Of a stretch of DNA of 64,000 nt, positions 16,980 to 25,869 are shown piece after piece; the first letter of the stretch is position 1; every line of letters begins with the position of its first letter. The notes beneath the pieces are model-generated. The model ran no database searches. It was not told the origin of the DNA and saw only the letters and a list, made by a program, of their open reading frames with translations. Origin of the DNA: Motiliproteus sp. MSK22-1 (GTDB lineage Bacteria > Pseudomonadota > Gammaproteobacteria > Pseudomonadales > Balneatricaceae); NCBI RefSeq assembly GCF_001968815.1, contig NZ_MIEQ01000049.1, forward strand, positions 1 to 64,000, written 5' to 3'. Made by a program: the position numbers and the translations under genes.

Positions 16980-17570
16980 CTAGTGATTAATCGCCTGGAG
17001 TTCTTCCAGGCGATTAATGTTGGTAAAGGCCTGGGCCTGTCCTTTGTACTCTATTTCCGCAATCGGGTGCTGCTTGTACCAGCGGAATACTCCATGATGG
17101 TCAGCGGCCAGGAACTCACGCAGACTTTCTTTAAGGGCCGTTGGCATGATTGCATGCAAAGGCTGTCGACGTTCGCCATCGTGTACCAGACTGACACCCA
17201 GGGGGTTGTTCAGGTAAGACTCGTATAAGCGCTGAGGAAGATCCAGCGGGATCATTGGAGTATCACAGGGCAAGACCAACAAGGCGTCATGCCTTGCTTT
17301 TTCCATCCCCGCAAGAATACCTGCTAAGGGGCCAGGAAAGTCCCGTTGCTCATCCTGTACGATGTTCTCATTGTAATGCTGATAGAGATCCTGATTGCGA
17401 TTGCAGCTGATGATAATATCATCGCTGAAGGGACGGGAAACGTTTAGCGCATGTTCAATAAACGGCAGGCAGTTAAGCTCGACTAATCCTTTGTCCCGTC
17501 CACCCATTCGGCTTCCGCGTCCTCCAGCGAGTATCAGAATACTTAACGGCAGTTTTTGTGTACAGCTCAT
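16980..17570 (-). CDS. mobA: Molybdenum cofactor guanylyltransferase
   Basis: MobA joins GMP to molybdenum-molybdopterin to give the bis-MGD cofactor of DMSO-reductase-type enzymes. The nucleotide-binding signature LAGGRGSRMGGRDKGL, then GPLAGILAGM and LPCDTPMIP are all present. I start it at 17570 (196 residues), which gives the usual 12 residues before LAGG. Upstream in-frame ATGs at 17600 and 17630 would add a non-conserved 10-20 residues and also lack ribosome binding sites. It converges on moeA and is divergent from the anaerobically controlled ubiUV pair. Confidence 0.93.
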   Translation of the reverse strand: MSCTQKLPLSILILAGGRGSRMGGRDKGLVELNCLPFIEHALNVSRPFSDDIIISCNRNQDLYQHYNENIVQDEQRDFPGPLAGILAGMEKARHDALLVLPCDTPMIPLDLPQRLYESYLNNPLGVSLVHDGERRQPLHAIMPTALKESLREFLAADHHGVFRWYKQHPIAEIEYKGQAQAFTNINRLEELQAINH

Positions 17571-17630
17571 ATTCGGGATCTGCAATTGGGCTAGTAGCAT
17601 TTCGTCCGACAGGAACTGAATTCGTTCCAT

Positions 17631-17953
17631 CAGGCGGTCTGGTTATCTATGGTCGCTTGTATTACGCAGTTTACGAGGGGCTGTGGCAGATTGGTTGTTA
17701 TCTTAACAGACATCACTCATTGATTTTTATTCATCTGCCCTAAGGGCCTTGTACATCTTATCGTTGTCATCGTAGTACGACGTTGATAGATGTCAATCAC
17801 TGGAAAAGAAAGTCTACCTTTATGACCTGGGTTCTAACTTGATTCGTATCATTTGCCCGCCCGGTTTCTATTGCTAGAGTGGCGATTTTTCGTGGGGTTC
17901 GGGTACATCCTTCCACCTCTCATAACTGATAATTTATTCAGCAGGTAAAGCTC
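17631..17953. other. Divergent mobA/ubiU regulatory region
   Basis: No coding sequence is present. The region carries the FNR-type site at 17783-17796. There is a weaker half-matching sequence around 17719 (TTGAT-N4-ATTCA) that may be chance. Confidence 0.5.
17783..17796 (+). promoter_or_regulatory. FNR/Anr-type binding site upstream of ubiUV
   Basis: TTGAT-AGAT-GTCAA matches the FNR consensus TTGAT-N4-ATCAA at nine of ten positions. If the site is at -41.5 (class II activation), transcription would start near 17831, with a TTTATG-like -10 at 17819-17824. Anaerobic induction of ubiUV by FNR-type regulators is established in other proteobacteria, so site and target agree. Confidence 0.65.
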
Positions 17954-18952
17954 ATGGAGCTGGTGTGTCCGGCGGGGAATTATCCCTCTTTAAAGGTCGC
18001 TGTAGATAATGGTGCCGATGCGGTTTATATCGGTTTTAAAGATGATACCAATGCCCGCCATTTTGCAGGATTGAATTTTAACGACAAGAAAGCCTATCGC
18101 GCGCTGGACTATGCCCGGGATCGCGGTGTGAAGGTTTTTGTGGCCATTAATACTTATCCTCAGCCGAAAGGTTGGGCGCGTTGGCAACGTGCGGTTGATC
18201 TTGCTGCGGATCTTGGCGTTGATGCCCTGATCGGAGCAGACATGGGGGTGTTGGGTTATGCTGCCGATCGGCATCCTGAGCTGGGGTTGCATCTTTCGGT
18301 ACAGGGTTCAGCAACCAATTATGAAAGCTTAAAGTTTTATCAGCAGAACTTTGGCATTCGCCGGGCTGTCTTACCACGAGTACTTTCCATGGCGCAGGTC
18401 CGTCAGCTGGCCACTCAAAGCCCGGTAGAGCTTGAAGTGTTCGCTTTTGGAAGTCTCTGTATTATGGCAGAAGGGCGCTGTCACCTTTCCTCTTACATGA
18501 CTGACCAGTCTCCCAATACCTGTGGTGCCTGTTCCCCTGCTCACGCGGTACGCTGGGAGGAGCATGCTGATGGGGGCATGGAAACCCGGCTGAATAATAT
18601 TTTGATTGATCGCTTTAAACCTGGTGAGAAAGCAGGGTATCCGACCTTGTGCAAGGGGCGGTTCCAAGTAGAAGGTAATACTTTCCACGCCCTGGAAGAG
18701 CCAACAAGTCTTAATACATTGGAGTTGCTGCCACAGCTGAAGGAAGTCGGCGTCCGAGCTGTGAAAATTGAAGGTCGTCAACGCAGTCCCGCCTATGTTG
18801 AACAGGTCGTTAAAGTCTGGCGTGAAGCTCTGGATTCTTTTACGGCTGATCCCCAGAGATATGCCGCCAAATATGAATGGATGGCAGCGCTGGATAATGT
18901 ATCAGAAGGTTCCCAGACAACTCTGGGAGCATATTCTCGCCCTTGGCAATAG
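17954..18952 (+). CDS. ubiU: Oxygen-independent ubiquinone hydroxylation protein UbiU (peptidase U32 family)
   Basis: With UbiV, this 332-residue protein carries out the ring hydroxylations of ubiquinone synthesis without oxygen. The four [4Fe-4S] ligands known from E. coli UbiU (Cys169, 176, 193, 232) are matched here by Cys169, Cys176, Cys193 and Cys233, in GSLCIMAEGRC, CGACSPAH and YPTLCKGRF. An extra Cys190 is present. The N-terminus MELVCPAGNYPSLKVAVDNGA is typical. It is followed 20 bp later by ubiV. Older annotation would call it YhbU, a U32 peptidase. Confidence 0.94.
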   Translation: MELVCPAGNYPSLKVAVDNGADAVYIGFKDDTNARHFAGLNFNDKKAYRALDYARDRGVKVFVAINTYPQPKGWARWQRAVDLAADLGVDALIGADMGVLGYAADRHPELGLHLSVQGSATNYESLKFYQQNFGIRRAVLPRVLSMAQVRQLATQSPVELEVFAFGSLCIMAEGRCHLSSYMTDQSPNTCGACSPAHAVRWEEHADGGMETRLNNILIDRFKPGEKAGYPTLCKGRFQVEGNTFHALEEPTSLNTLELLPQLKEVGVRAVKIEGRQRSPAYVEQVVKVWREALDSFTADPQRYAAKYEWMAALDNVSEGSQTTLGAYSRPWQ

Positions 18953-18972
18953 TGCGTGATGGAGATCGATTT

Positions 18973-19878
18973 ATGAAGACCAATAAAACGCAGTTGTCAC
19001 TCGGCAGTAATTTATTTTTCTGGCCACGGCAAGATACCTGTGATTTTTATCAACAGATGTTGGAGCAACCTCTGGATATTATCTATCTGGGTGAAGCTGT
19101 GTGCTCCAAGCGACGGGAATTAAAGACCCAGGAATGGATTGATTTAGCGAAGGAGCTGGCTGCTGGTGGTAAGCAGGTCGTGTTATCTACATTGGCTTTG
19201 ATTGAAGCTGAATCAGAGCTGAAGACATTACGCCGTCTCTGTGACAATGGTGAGTTGCTGGTTGAAGCCAACGATATGGGGGCAGTTCAGGCAATGGCTG
19301 AACGCAAGCTGCCTTTTGTCAGTGGCTCTGCGATCAATATTTACAATGCCTATACGTTGCAAAGCTTATACAAGCAGGGTCTTCAGCGCTGGGTTATGCC
19401 GGTGGAACTTTCTGGCGAAACGCTGGCCGATATTCTGACGGATGCCCAGAAGCTTGGGTTTGCTGACCAGATTGAAACTGAGGTCTTTAGTTATGGTTAC
19501 CTGCCCCTGGCTTATTCTGCCCGTTGTTTCACCGCCCGGGCGAAAAACCTGCCTAAAGATAACTGTCAGTTTGTCTGCCTGGATTATCCTCAAGGTTTAC
19601 CGATGACCAGTCAGGAAGACCAATCCGTATTTACGATCAACGGTATTCAGACGATGTCGGGCCAAGTCTATAACCTGTTACCTGAGGTTGAAGAAATGAA
19701 GCGTATCGGTGTGGATATCGTACGTTTGAGTCCGCAACAAGAGGGCATGGCAGAAGTAATCGAGCAATTCAGAAGTGTCATCGACGGTGAATCTAAGCAG
19801 ATTCTGGCTATCCCAGCAGATGCCGTTAATGGCTATTGGTATAAAGATGCTGGCCTGGTTAATACTTACGCGGAGTAG
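18973..19878 (+). CDS. ubiV: Oxygen-independent ubiquinone hydroxylation protein UbiV (peptidase U32 family)
   Basis: This 301-residue partner of UbiU forms a heterodimer in which each chain holds a [4Fe-4S] cluster. Cys44, Cys185, Cys198 and Cys202 reproduce the E. coli spacing (39, 180, 193, 197) with a constant offset of five. I chose ATG 18973 because GGAG lies nine bases upstream and the product matches the family length. An upstream TTG at 18943 would add ten residues inside ubiU. The third member of the pathway, ubiT, is 10 kb away at 29516. Confidence 0.94.
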   Translation: MKTNKTQLSLGSNLFFWPRQDTCDFYQQMLEQPLDIIYLGEAVCSKRRELKTQEWIDLAKELAAGGKQVVLSTLALIEAESELKTLRRLCDNGELLVEANDMGAVQAMAERKLPFVSGSAINIYNAYTLQSLYKQGLQRWVMPVELSGETLADILTDAQKLGFADQIETEVFSYGYLPLAYSARCFTARAKNLPKDNCQFVCLDYPQGLPMTSQEDQSVFTINGIQTMSGQVYNLLPEVEEMKRIGVDIVRLSPQQEGMAEVIEQFRSVIDGESKQILAIPADAVNGYWYKDAGLVNTYAE

Positions 19879-19937
19879 TTGCAGGTATCCGGAACGCTTT
19901 CCTGGGTTCAGGTGGTTCTGTGGATAAGCATTAGCTG

Positions 19938-19965
19938 AAGCGCCTGTCCAATAAGGCAGGCGCTG
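19938..19965. terminator. Hairpin between convergent ubiV and phosphatase genes
   Basis: A perfect 7-bp G+C-rich stem GCGCCTG / CAGGCGC (19940-19946, 19957-19963) with a 10-base loop sits between two convergent genes. There is no T tract on either side, so it is a plausible but weak terminator. Confidence 0.4.
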
Positions 19966-19996
19966 TTCAAATGAAGTCTATGCTTTTGGCTGTTTT

Positions 19997-20602
19997 CTAG
20001 AATGACCAGTTTTCAGGAAAGCATTCTCCCCTGAGTACCAAGGGCTTGATTTCAGCGGTTTGGTGATGGCAAAGTGAGCGATGCTGATTGGCTTTTTTAC
20101 CGGCAAAGGCGGTCTGTAGAATTTGCAGCATGTCTCCATGGGAGACCAGTAGTAGAGTTTCTCCGCAATAAGAGTTTTCCAGTTTGTGGAGAAGTTTGAG
20201 TCCCCGCCCAAGAACTTGCTCAGTGGGTTCAACTCCATTAACTGATTGGGGTGCTCCCTGCCTATCCTGTTGCCAGATGAGTTCATAGTTTTTGTCTGAT
20301 TGACCATCCCAATTGCCAAAGAAGCGTTCCCGTAAAGCAACCTCCAATAGCGGGAAAGGCAAGGATAGAATCTCCGCAGCCAATTGAGCTGTCTGGCGGG
20401 TTCTCAGGAAGTCAGAGCTGATAATGATGCTGATGGGATCTGCGTTGTAATTCTTGATAGCATTCACAACCTGTTGCCGACCCTGTTCGGTGAGACCAAA
20501 GTGCTGGCACCCAATGGCGGGATCACTGACAATCTTTCCAGCGACGTTGGCTTCACTCTGGCCATGTCGCATAAGATAGTAACTGTTTGTGAATACCGCC
20601 AT
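19997..20602 (-). CDS. Histidine phosphatase (phosphoglycerate mutase-like) family protein
   Basis: This 201-residue protein has the histidine phosphatase signature YLMRHGQSEAN near residue 9 and the second active-site His in LVSHGDMLQIL. ISSDFLRTRQTA and LRERFFGNWDGQ are also typical. Substrate cannot be read from sequence. It lies 43 bp after phnE and in the same direction, so it is probably the last gene of the phn operon. A role in handling an imported phosphorylated compound is possible but is only inference. Confidence 0.85.
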   Translation of the reverse strand: MAVFTNSYYLMRHGQSEANVAGKIVSDPAIGCQHFGLTEQGRQQVVNAIKNYNADPISIIISSDFLRTRQTAQLAAEILSLPFPLLEVALRERFFGNWDGQSDKNYELIWQQDRQGAPQSVNGVEPTEQVLGRGLKLLHKLENSYCGETLLLVSHGDMLQILQTAFAGKKANQHRSLCHHQTAEIKPLVLRGECFPENWSF

Positions 20603-20645
20603 TCTTTTGACCCCTTAAAGTTTAAGAGTTTTAGTGTATAGGTTT

Positions 20646-21443
20646 TTAGATCAATCGCTTACGAATGTTGACGACAACTATCTCGGCAACAATAACGATC
20701 ACGAAAATAGCGACTAAAGCCATAGACACTCGCTGCCATTCGAACAGGTTCATAGCATCGTTCAACACGACTCCTATCCCGCCAGCACCGACTAAACCCA
20801 AGACAGCAGATTCACGTACATTGATATCCCAGCGGAACAGTACGATACTGAAAAATGCAGGTAGTATCTGCGGCCAATAGCCTTTCAGTAAAATGGACAT
20901 CCAGGAAGCTCCCGTCGCCTGTAGTGCCTCGATTGGCCCCATGTTGATCTCTTCAATGGCTTCTCCTAACAATTTGCCCACAAAGCCAACTGAGCGAAAG
21001 GCGATAGCCAAAACCCCCGCAATAATCCCCGGGCCAAAAATGGCTACAAACAGCAGCGCCCAGACCAAAGAGTTCACTGAACGTGAAGACACCAGAAAGA
21101 ATCGAGCAATCCAGTGACTCCAGGGAGAGGCCACGATATTACTGGCGTTCATCAGGGCTAAAGGAATGGCAAAGATAAGTGTTATCAGTGTTCCCAAGGT
21201 GGCGATATTCAGGGTTTCAACCATCGCATCATGAACAGATATTGGGTAGTAAGCGAAATCAATTGGCCACATACGGGCAAACAAATCCGCCATCTGTTCT
21301 GGTGCATCAAAGAAGAACTCCGGGATCACCTCGACGGTTCGAACAGACTGCACTAACGACAGGATCAACAATAAATAAACGGCGTAACGGGACAGCTTCT
21401 GGTTCAGGGTAAAACGCTGCCAGTGGTGGTTAATGGTATTCAT
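20646..21443 (-). CDS. phnE: PhnE-type ABC transporter permease (second)
   Basis: This 265-residue inner-membrane permease has about six hydrophobic segments and the EAA loop GEAIEEINMGPIEALQATGAS used to contact the ATPase. NVRESAVLGLVGAGGIG is a PhnE signature. It is one of two PhnE-like permeases in the cluster and follows the other by 23 bp. Two-permease PhnCDE1E2 systems are common for phosphonate or phosphite uptake. Confidence 0.92.
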   Translation of the reverse strand: MNTINHHWQRFTLNQKLSRYAVYLLLILSLVQSVRTVEVIPEFFFDAPEQMADLFARMWPIDFAYYPISVHDAMVETLNIATLGTLITLIFAIPLALMNASNIVASPWSHWIARFFLVSSRSVNSLVWALLFVAIFGPGIIAGVLAIAFRSVGFVGKLLGEAIEEINMGPIEALQATGASWMSILLKGYWPQILPAFFSIVLFRWDINVRESAVLGLVGAGGIGVVLNDAMNLFEWQRVSMALVAIFVIVIVAEIVVVNIRKRLI

Positions 21444-21466
21444 CTGAAATTTCCCCGCTGAGCTGA

Positions 21467-22282
21467 TTATCTGAAGATCCGTCGGACTATATTGGAGAGG
21501 AACTCGCCTAACATAATCAGCGCTATGATGGTGATCAGGATTGCGGCAACAAAGTCGTAATCGAAACGCTGGAAGGCTGAGAAAAGCGTGCCTCCCAGGC
21601 CTCCCGCACCGACGATCCCCACCATTGTGGAATTGCGCAGATTGGAATCCAGCTGATAGGTGGAAAAACCGAGGAAGCGGGAGAAAACCTGAGGCATCAC
21701 TGAAAATAAAATGACACTGACAAAACCTGCTCCTGTTGCGCGAATGGCCTCTACCTGTTTGAGGGATATTTCTTCGATGGCTTCAGCAAATAGCTTAGCG
21801 ATAAATCCTATCGAGGCGACTATCAGCGTCAGAATTCCAGCCAGTGCACCAAATCCGACACTTTTTACAAACAAAATAGCAATGATTACCGGATGAAAAG
21901 TCCGGCAAATGGCGATAAAGCCGCGCATGGGTATACTGACCCAGTTTGGCATCAGGTTACGGGCCGCAAACAGGCCGAAAAACAGTGACAAAAAGATGCC
22001 TGCGACACTGGCTATAATGGCAATTTCCAAACTTTCAGCTAAGTCGTTGAGCAGCAACTCCCAGCGGTTAAAGTTAGGGGGGAACATTTTGTCAAGAAGC
22101 TTATCAGCGTAGCCCAGCCCACTGCTGATTCGCTCCCAGCTCAGGCCCATTGCATTGACTGAGTAGATCAGGTAAGCCGCCAACAGCAGCCAGGCGGATG
22201 TGATCAACCAGTTGCGCTTAAAGGGGTTTTCACGGTCTTGAGTTATCGATGGTTTGATATCGATGGAATTTAAACCAGCCAT
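21467..22282 (-). CDS. phnE: PhnE-type ABC transporter permease (first)
   Basis: The 271-residue permease has a cytoplasmic N-terminus, about six membrane segments and the EAA loop [20 protein letters not shown]. It also carries [18 protein letters not shown], close to the equivalent segment of the second permease. Its start overlaps the end of phnC by 13 bp, preceded by a strong GGAGGAGA ribosome binding site. Confidence 0.92.
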   Translation of the reverse strand: MAGLNSIDIKPSITQDRENPFKRNWLITSAWLLLAAYLIYSVNAMGLSWERISSGLGYADKLLDKMFPPNFNRWELLLNDLAESLEIAIIASVAGIFLSLFFGLFAARNLMPNWVSIPMRGFIAICRTFHPVIIAILFVKSVGFGALAGILTLIVASIGFIAKLFAEAIEEISLKQVEAIRATGAGFVSVILFSVMPQVFSRFLGFSTYQLDSNLRNSTMVGIVGAGGLGGTLFSAFQRFDYDFVAAILITIIALIMLGEFLSNIVRRIFR

Positions 22283-23037
22283 GATTCTCCTCCGTAGATC
22301 TGTTTCAGGTGGTCATCAGTGATGCCCTCAGGACCGCCGTCGTAGACTACCTTGCCTTCTGACATACCGATCATACGTTTTGCAAAGCGGCGGGCCAGAG
22401 TGACATCATGGATATTAACCAGTGCCGGAATATTCTTTTCCAGAGCAAAGCGTTCCAACAGCTCCATAATCTCGACCGCTGTTTTAGGGTCCAGCGAGGA
22501 GGTTGGTTCATCCGCCAATAGAATATGAGGATCCTGCATTACTGCTCGAGCAATGCCGACCCGCTGGCGTTGACCGCCGGATAGACTATCGGCTCGTTTA
22601 GCGGCGTGTTCAGTCAGCCCCACTGCTTCCAGCAGTTCAAAAGCGGTATTTATGTCCTGCTGGCTGAATTTTCGCCGCCAGGCTTGCCAGGCCGACATAT
22701 AGCCGAGACGGCCTGTCAGTACGTTTTCTATAACGCTCAGGCGCTCAACCAGATTGTACTCCTGAAAGACCATTCCAACCTGTCGACGAAGTTTCCGTAA
22801 TTGCTGTCCCTTCGCTTTGCAGAGATCTGACTGGTCAAAAATAATCTCCCCTTCAGTCGGGTCGATCAATCGATTAATGCAGCGCAATAGAGTGCTTTTC
22901 CCGGTGCCTGATGGGCCGATGATGGCAATAATGCCTGGTTCGTTAATCGTGACGTCGATACCTTTCAGAATCGGGTTTCCGACAACGTACTCTTTCTTGA
23001 GCCCTTTGATCTCAAGGAAGGATTGAGTTGAAGACAT
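22270..23037 (-). CDS. phnC: PhnC-type ABC transporter ATP-binding protein
   Basis: The 255-residue ATPase energises the PhnD/PhnE importer. Walker A is GPSGTGKST, the Q-loop is [12 protein letters not shown], the signature is [14 protein letters not shown] and Walker B is [12 protein letters not shown]. The ATG at 23037 is preferred because AGGAA lies six bases upstream; a TTG five codons earlier is less likely. Upstream lies the GDPD gene, separated by 111 bp containing two hairpins. Confidence 0.94.
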   Translation of the reverse strand: MSSTQSFLEIKGLKKEYVVGNPILKGIDVTINEPGIIAIIGPSGTGKSTLLRCINRLIDPTEGEIIFDQSDLCKAKGQQLRKLRRQVGMVFQEYNLVERLSVIENVLTGRLGYMSAWQAWRRKFSQQDINTAFELLEAVGLTEHAAKRADSLSGGQRQRVGIARAVMQDPHILLADEPTSSLDPKTAVEIMELLERFALEKNIPALVNIHDVTLARRFAKRMIGMSEGKVVYDGGPEGITDDHLKQIYGGESWLV

Positions 23038-23116
23038 AATTATTTCCTGCAAACAATAGATAACCCTGCAGCAGCCAAAGTGGCCGCTGCTATCCGGGTA
23101 TTATTCCGTGGTTAGT

Positions 23117-23143
23117 GTGGCTCCAGAGCCATGCTGGAGCCGG
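23117..23143 (-). other. Intra-operon hairpin between GDPD gene and phnC
   Basis: GGCTCCAG / CTGGAGCC (8 bp, 7-base loop, 23119-23141) lies just after the GDPD stop codon, without a T tract. A second, imperfect stem (GCAGC/GCTGC) follows near 23070-23092. Such hairpins often stabilise upstream mRNA and lower expression of genes downstream. Confidence 0.5.
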
Positions 23144-23148
23144 ATGGA

Positions 23149-24396
23149 TCAGCTGGTGCAGCCTGCGTAATAGGTGACCGTCGCCGGCCAGTCTGAGAAC
23201 ACGCCGATGACGCCAACATCTTTAACTAAAACGTCCAGTAACTCGAAGGTATCACCGTCGTTATCGATGCTTTCTGTTGTGGTCTGGTAGTACCAGCCTC
23301 CGCCATTAGCCAAGGGGCCGGAACGCTCAAGAGTCCAGGTGATGATATCGAGTCCTGCTTTTTGTGCTTCTTTAGCATAGGTGGAGGGTGAAATTTTACC
23401 GTTCTCTATCGTGACCAGCATCCACATGGGTGGAGCGATGATTTCGATACCCTGTGACTTAAGCTCCGCCATCGTCGGAGACCAGGTTGAAGGATTTTTA
23501 TGGTCAAATTGCTCGTTGTCGTAACGACCATCCAGATAAACGGCTTGATCACCAAAGCGAGGTTCGTTAGCTATCCAGTATTGCACATCCTTTATATTAA
23601 AAGATTGTGGATAAACATTACGGGCGTCGACTCCCAGCTCTTTATATTCATCGATCATTTGCTGAGCATAGTCTTGCTGGCTGTAGTTCCCTTGGTAGGG
23701 CATTTCAACCGCCGCTCTCTTGAGTTCCGGTGTCATCTTGACTCCAAGCTCTTTAAACAGGGCGATACTTTGCTTATGGCTGAGTAAGGTTCCGTCAGTG
23801 GAGTACAGATCAGTACGGTAGTTAGGCGTTGCTGCCATGTATTCTTCTAATGTTTTGGCATCAGGGTTGCCAGCGTCCATTTTCCCTTTCAGAGAGAGGA
23901 ATTCTTTTAAGGTAATGTCGCTGGTCCGGCATTCGACATTTTTAAAGGGTGTTTCGCTATTGAAATCCGGCGGAACAGTACATTTTTCTGCCAACTCCGG
24001 GATGGTCAGAATGTTGGTCGTAGTATGCAGATCTTTTTGGGAGTGGCGGCATACCAATTCTTTGTCTTTGGTAAAGGTTACGTCACACTCCAGGACTCCT
24101 GCACCCATTTGAGCGGCGGCAATATAGGATTCTCTGGTGTGCTCAGGGAATTGCAAAGGGGCACCGCGATGCCCGATTGAGAGATCGCTACGATAAAAGC
24201 TGTTGCTCTTGCATTGTGACAGTTTATCTTTCAGGGGGCTGGCTTCCATGGAGTCTATGAGAAAAAAGGGGCGAGGGCCGAGCTGAGCGGCAACCTTTTC
24301 ATCATGACTTGAGGTTCCTGCCAGAACTCCCTGGCTCAGGCCTGCCAGCAGACTAAGGCTGGCTAGCGTGTGTACTGTCCGAGTAAATCTAATCAT
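23149..24396 (-). CDS. Periplasmic glycerophosphodiester phosphodiesterase
   Basis: The 415-residue enzyme should hydrolyse glycerophosphodiesters to glycerol-3-phosphate and an alcohol. A Sec signal peptide (residues 1-26, ending QGVLAG) exports it. Catalytic and metal residues are visible: His76 in SIGHRGAP, the PEHT element, Glu103 and Asp105 in LECDV, and His118 in CRHSQ. Length and the insert resemble GlpQ-like periplasmic GDPDs rather than the short cytoplasmic UgpQ. Placement between phnD and phnC suggests that its product, or another phosphate ester released outside the membrane, is the transporter's substrate. That is inference. Confidence 0.9.
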   Translation of the reverse strand: MIRFTRTVHTLASLSLLAGLSQGVLAGTSSHDEKVAAQLGPRPFFLIDSMEASPLKDKLSQCKSNSFYRSDLSIGHRGAPLQFPEHTRESYIAAAQMGAGVLECDVTFTKDKELVCRHSQKDLHTTTNILTIPELAEKCTVPPDFNSETPFKNVECRTSDITLKEFLSLKGKMDAGNPDAKTLEEYMAATPNYRTDLYSTDGTLLSHKQSIALFKELGVKMTPELKRAAVEMPYQGNYSQQDYAQQMIDEYKELGVDARNVYPQSFNIKDVQYWIANEPRFGDQAVYLDGRYDNEQFDHKNPSTWSPTMAELKSQGIEIIAPPMWMLVTIENGKISPSTYAKEAQKAGLDIITWTLERSGPLANGGGWYYQTTTESIDNDGDTFELLDVLVKDVGVIGVFSDWPATVTYYAGCTS

Positions 24397-24429
24397 AGGA
24401 TTTAACCTGTACTCAATAAATGATCAATA

Positions 24430-24457
24430 TTGGGGCCGCAGAATGGTGCGGCCATGA
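24430..24457 (-). other. Intra-operon hairpin between phnD and GDPD gene
   Basis: GGCCGCA / TGCGGCC (24434-24453, 6-base loop) forms a perfect G+C-rich stem within the 192-bp gap after phnD. No T tract follows. It is the kind of 3' stabilising or attenuating hairpin usually found after a binding-protein gene that must be expressed in excess. Confidence 0.5.
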
Positions 24458-24588
24458 CCGATAGGCTCAAGATGCCACGGCAAAGACAATACTGATCAGT
24501 TGTTAAGGATTTGTTGCGCTGGAAACCGACAAGACCAGGGTTTAACTGGTGGAAGGCGTGACGGGTTCCCATTAATTGACAGAAATGA

Positions 24589-25641
24589 TTATCCGTTTGT
24601 CTTGGCAGCCTCAGCAGCGAGTTTTTTAGCACGCTTCTTAGCCGCTTTGGCAGCATCTTTCTCGGCTAGCTTTTTCAGGCCTTTTTTGGTGTAAGCGGTA
24701 CCTGTCGCGTGAGCAATGTCTCGAATAACTGCCCAGTCATTTTTATAGGTAATTGGATAGAAACGGTCAGCACCGTTGAAGGTTTCCTTCATTTTTTCCG
24801 GGAAGCGGAATGAAGAAAACGCCTGCTTAATTTTGTTGACCAGATCCGGGTGAAGGTCATGGGCGTAACCGAAGGCAGAAGTCGGGAAACGCGGACTTGT
24901 ATAGATGATACGAAAATCATCACGTTTGATACGGCCACCGGTCACCATCCGATCAAACACATCAGATGCGACGGGGGCTGCGTCGTAGTCGCCGGCCAAA
25001 ACTCCCATGATGGACTGATCGTGTTTACCGGAGTACTTAACGGTGTAATCCTTGTCAGGTGTTATACCCAGATCAGGAAACAGTGCCCGTGGTGCCAGGT
25101 TACCGGAATTGGAGGAAGCTGAGGTGTGGGCCACCATTTTGCCTTTCAGGTCTTCCATGGTCTTGATGGAACTATCCTTACGGGTAATGGTAATCAGGTT
25201 ATAACCCTGAAAAGCGTCTGCGGTCCCTTTGACCGCAATAGGAACATAACCACCCAGGTTGACTGCGTAGCCTGTAGGGCCAGTGGAAAATCCGGCAATG
25301 TGTAATCGACCCGATCGAATCGCTTCAACCTCGGCAGCATTTGAGTGTACTGTGTAGTAGATGACTTTTTTGCCGGTGATGTCGCTTAAATGCTTCTGAA
25401 ACTCGTAGAAGGCGTCTTTATAAACGGCCGGATCTTCTACGGGGGTGTACGTGAAGACCAGAGTGCTGGGATCTCTCCATTTGGAGGAGTCTTTTGGTGA
25501 GTCGGCTACCAGGTCCTTGTTTTCATCACAGAACTTATCGTCAAGTACGCCCCGGTGGTTGCAATTATCTGCTTGAGCAGCAGATGCCCCCAGTAGCAAA
25601 GAACCGGAGAGCAGAAGGCTGGTAAGGAGTTTATTTGGCAT
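24589..25641 (-). CDS. phnD: PhnD-type periplasmic substrate-binding protein
   Basis: The 350-residue protein has a Sec signal peptide (residues 1-24, ASAAQA cleavage). It follows the PhnD pattern: LVFTYTPVEDPAVYKDAFYEFQKHLS, then SGRLHIAGFSTGPTGYAV, and the ligand loop TSASSNSGNLAPRALF that in phosphonate-binding proteins grips the phosphonate. The last 35 residues are an unusual Ala/Lys-rich tail (KKLAEKDAAKAAKKRAKK) not needed for the fold. It is the first gene of the operon and follows a sigma-54 promoter with two upstream palindromes. The ligand may be a phosphonate, phosphite or phosphate ester. Confidence 0.92.
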   Translation of the reverse strand: MPNKLLTSLLLSGSLLLGASAAQADNCNHRGVLDDKFCDENKDLVADSPKDSSKWRDPSTLVFTYTPVEDPAVYKDAFYEFQKHLSDITGKKVIYYTVHSNAAEVEAIRSGRLHIAGFSTGPTGYAVNLGGYVPIAVKGTADAFQGYNLITITRKDSSIKTMEDLKGKMVAHTSASSNSGNLAPRALFPDLGITPDKDYTVKYSGKHDQSIMGVLAGDYDAAPVASDVFDRMVTGGRIKRDDFRIIYTSPRFPTSAFGYAHDLHPDLVNKIKQAFSSFRFPEKMKETFNGADRFYPITYKNDWAVIRDIAHATGTAYTKKGLKKLAEKDAAKAAKKRAKKLAAEAAKTNG

Positions 25642-25739
25642 TATTCTTATCCTTGTAACTCGTCTTATTGTTTTGGTCGACCATGGACTGGCGACGATTC
25701 AGAATCCATACTGTCTTGGGTTGGACTCCCTGGAGTTAC

Positions 25740-25755
25740 AGCAAAAGTAATACCA
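25740..25755 (-). promoter_or_regulatory. Sigma-54 promoter of phnD operon
   Basis: On the minus strand TGGTAT-N5-TTGCT keeps the invariant GG and GC at correct spacing. Transcription would start near 25728, about 87 bp before phnD. It is paired with an adjacent NtrC-type activator gene and two palindromes 65-125 bp upstream. Confidence 0.65.
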
Positions 25756-25819
25756 ACAATCAAAAGTTCTTTTTTATCATTGTGTTGCGGGATTTTTTCA
25801 TGTTGTTCTTTTGTTGAAA

Positions 25820-25866
25820 GGACAGCAAAGTCCCACGGCTTTAGCTGCAATGGGACATATCTGTCC
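25820..25866. promoter_or_regulatory. Paired GGACA-N4-TGTCC enhancer sites upstream of phnD
   Basis: GGACA-GCAA-AGTCC at 25820-25833 (one mismatch) and GGACA-TATC-TGTCC at 25853-25866 have centres 33 bp apart, about three helical turns. A third perfect copy precedes the kinase gene at 29342. Together they mark a binding site for the local sigma-54 activator. Confidence 0.7.
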
Positions 25867-25869
25867 ATA

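Noticed and set aside
25665-25868. 67-codon minus-strand open frame upstream of phnD
   Set aside because: It overlaps the sigma-54 promoter and both palindromes, has no ribosome binding site and no recognisable product.
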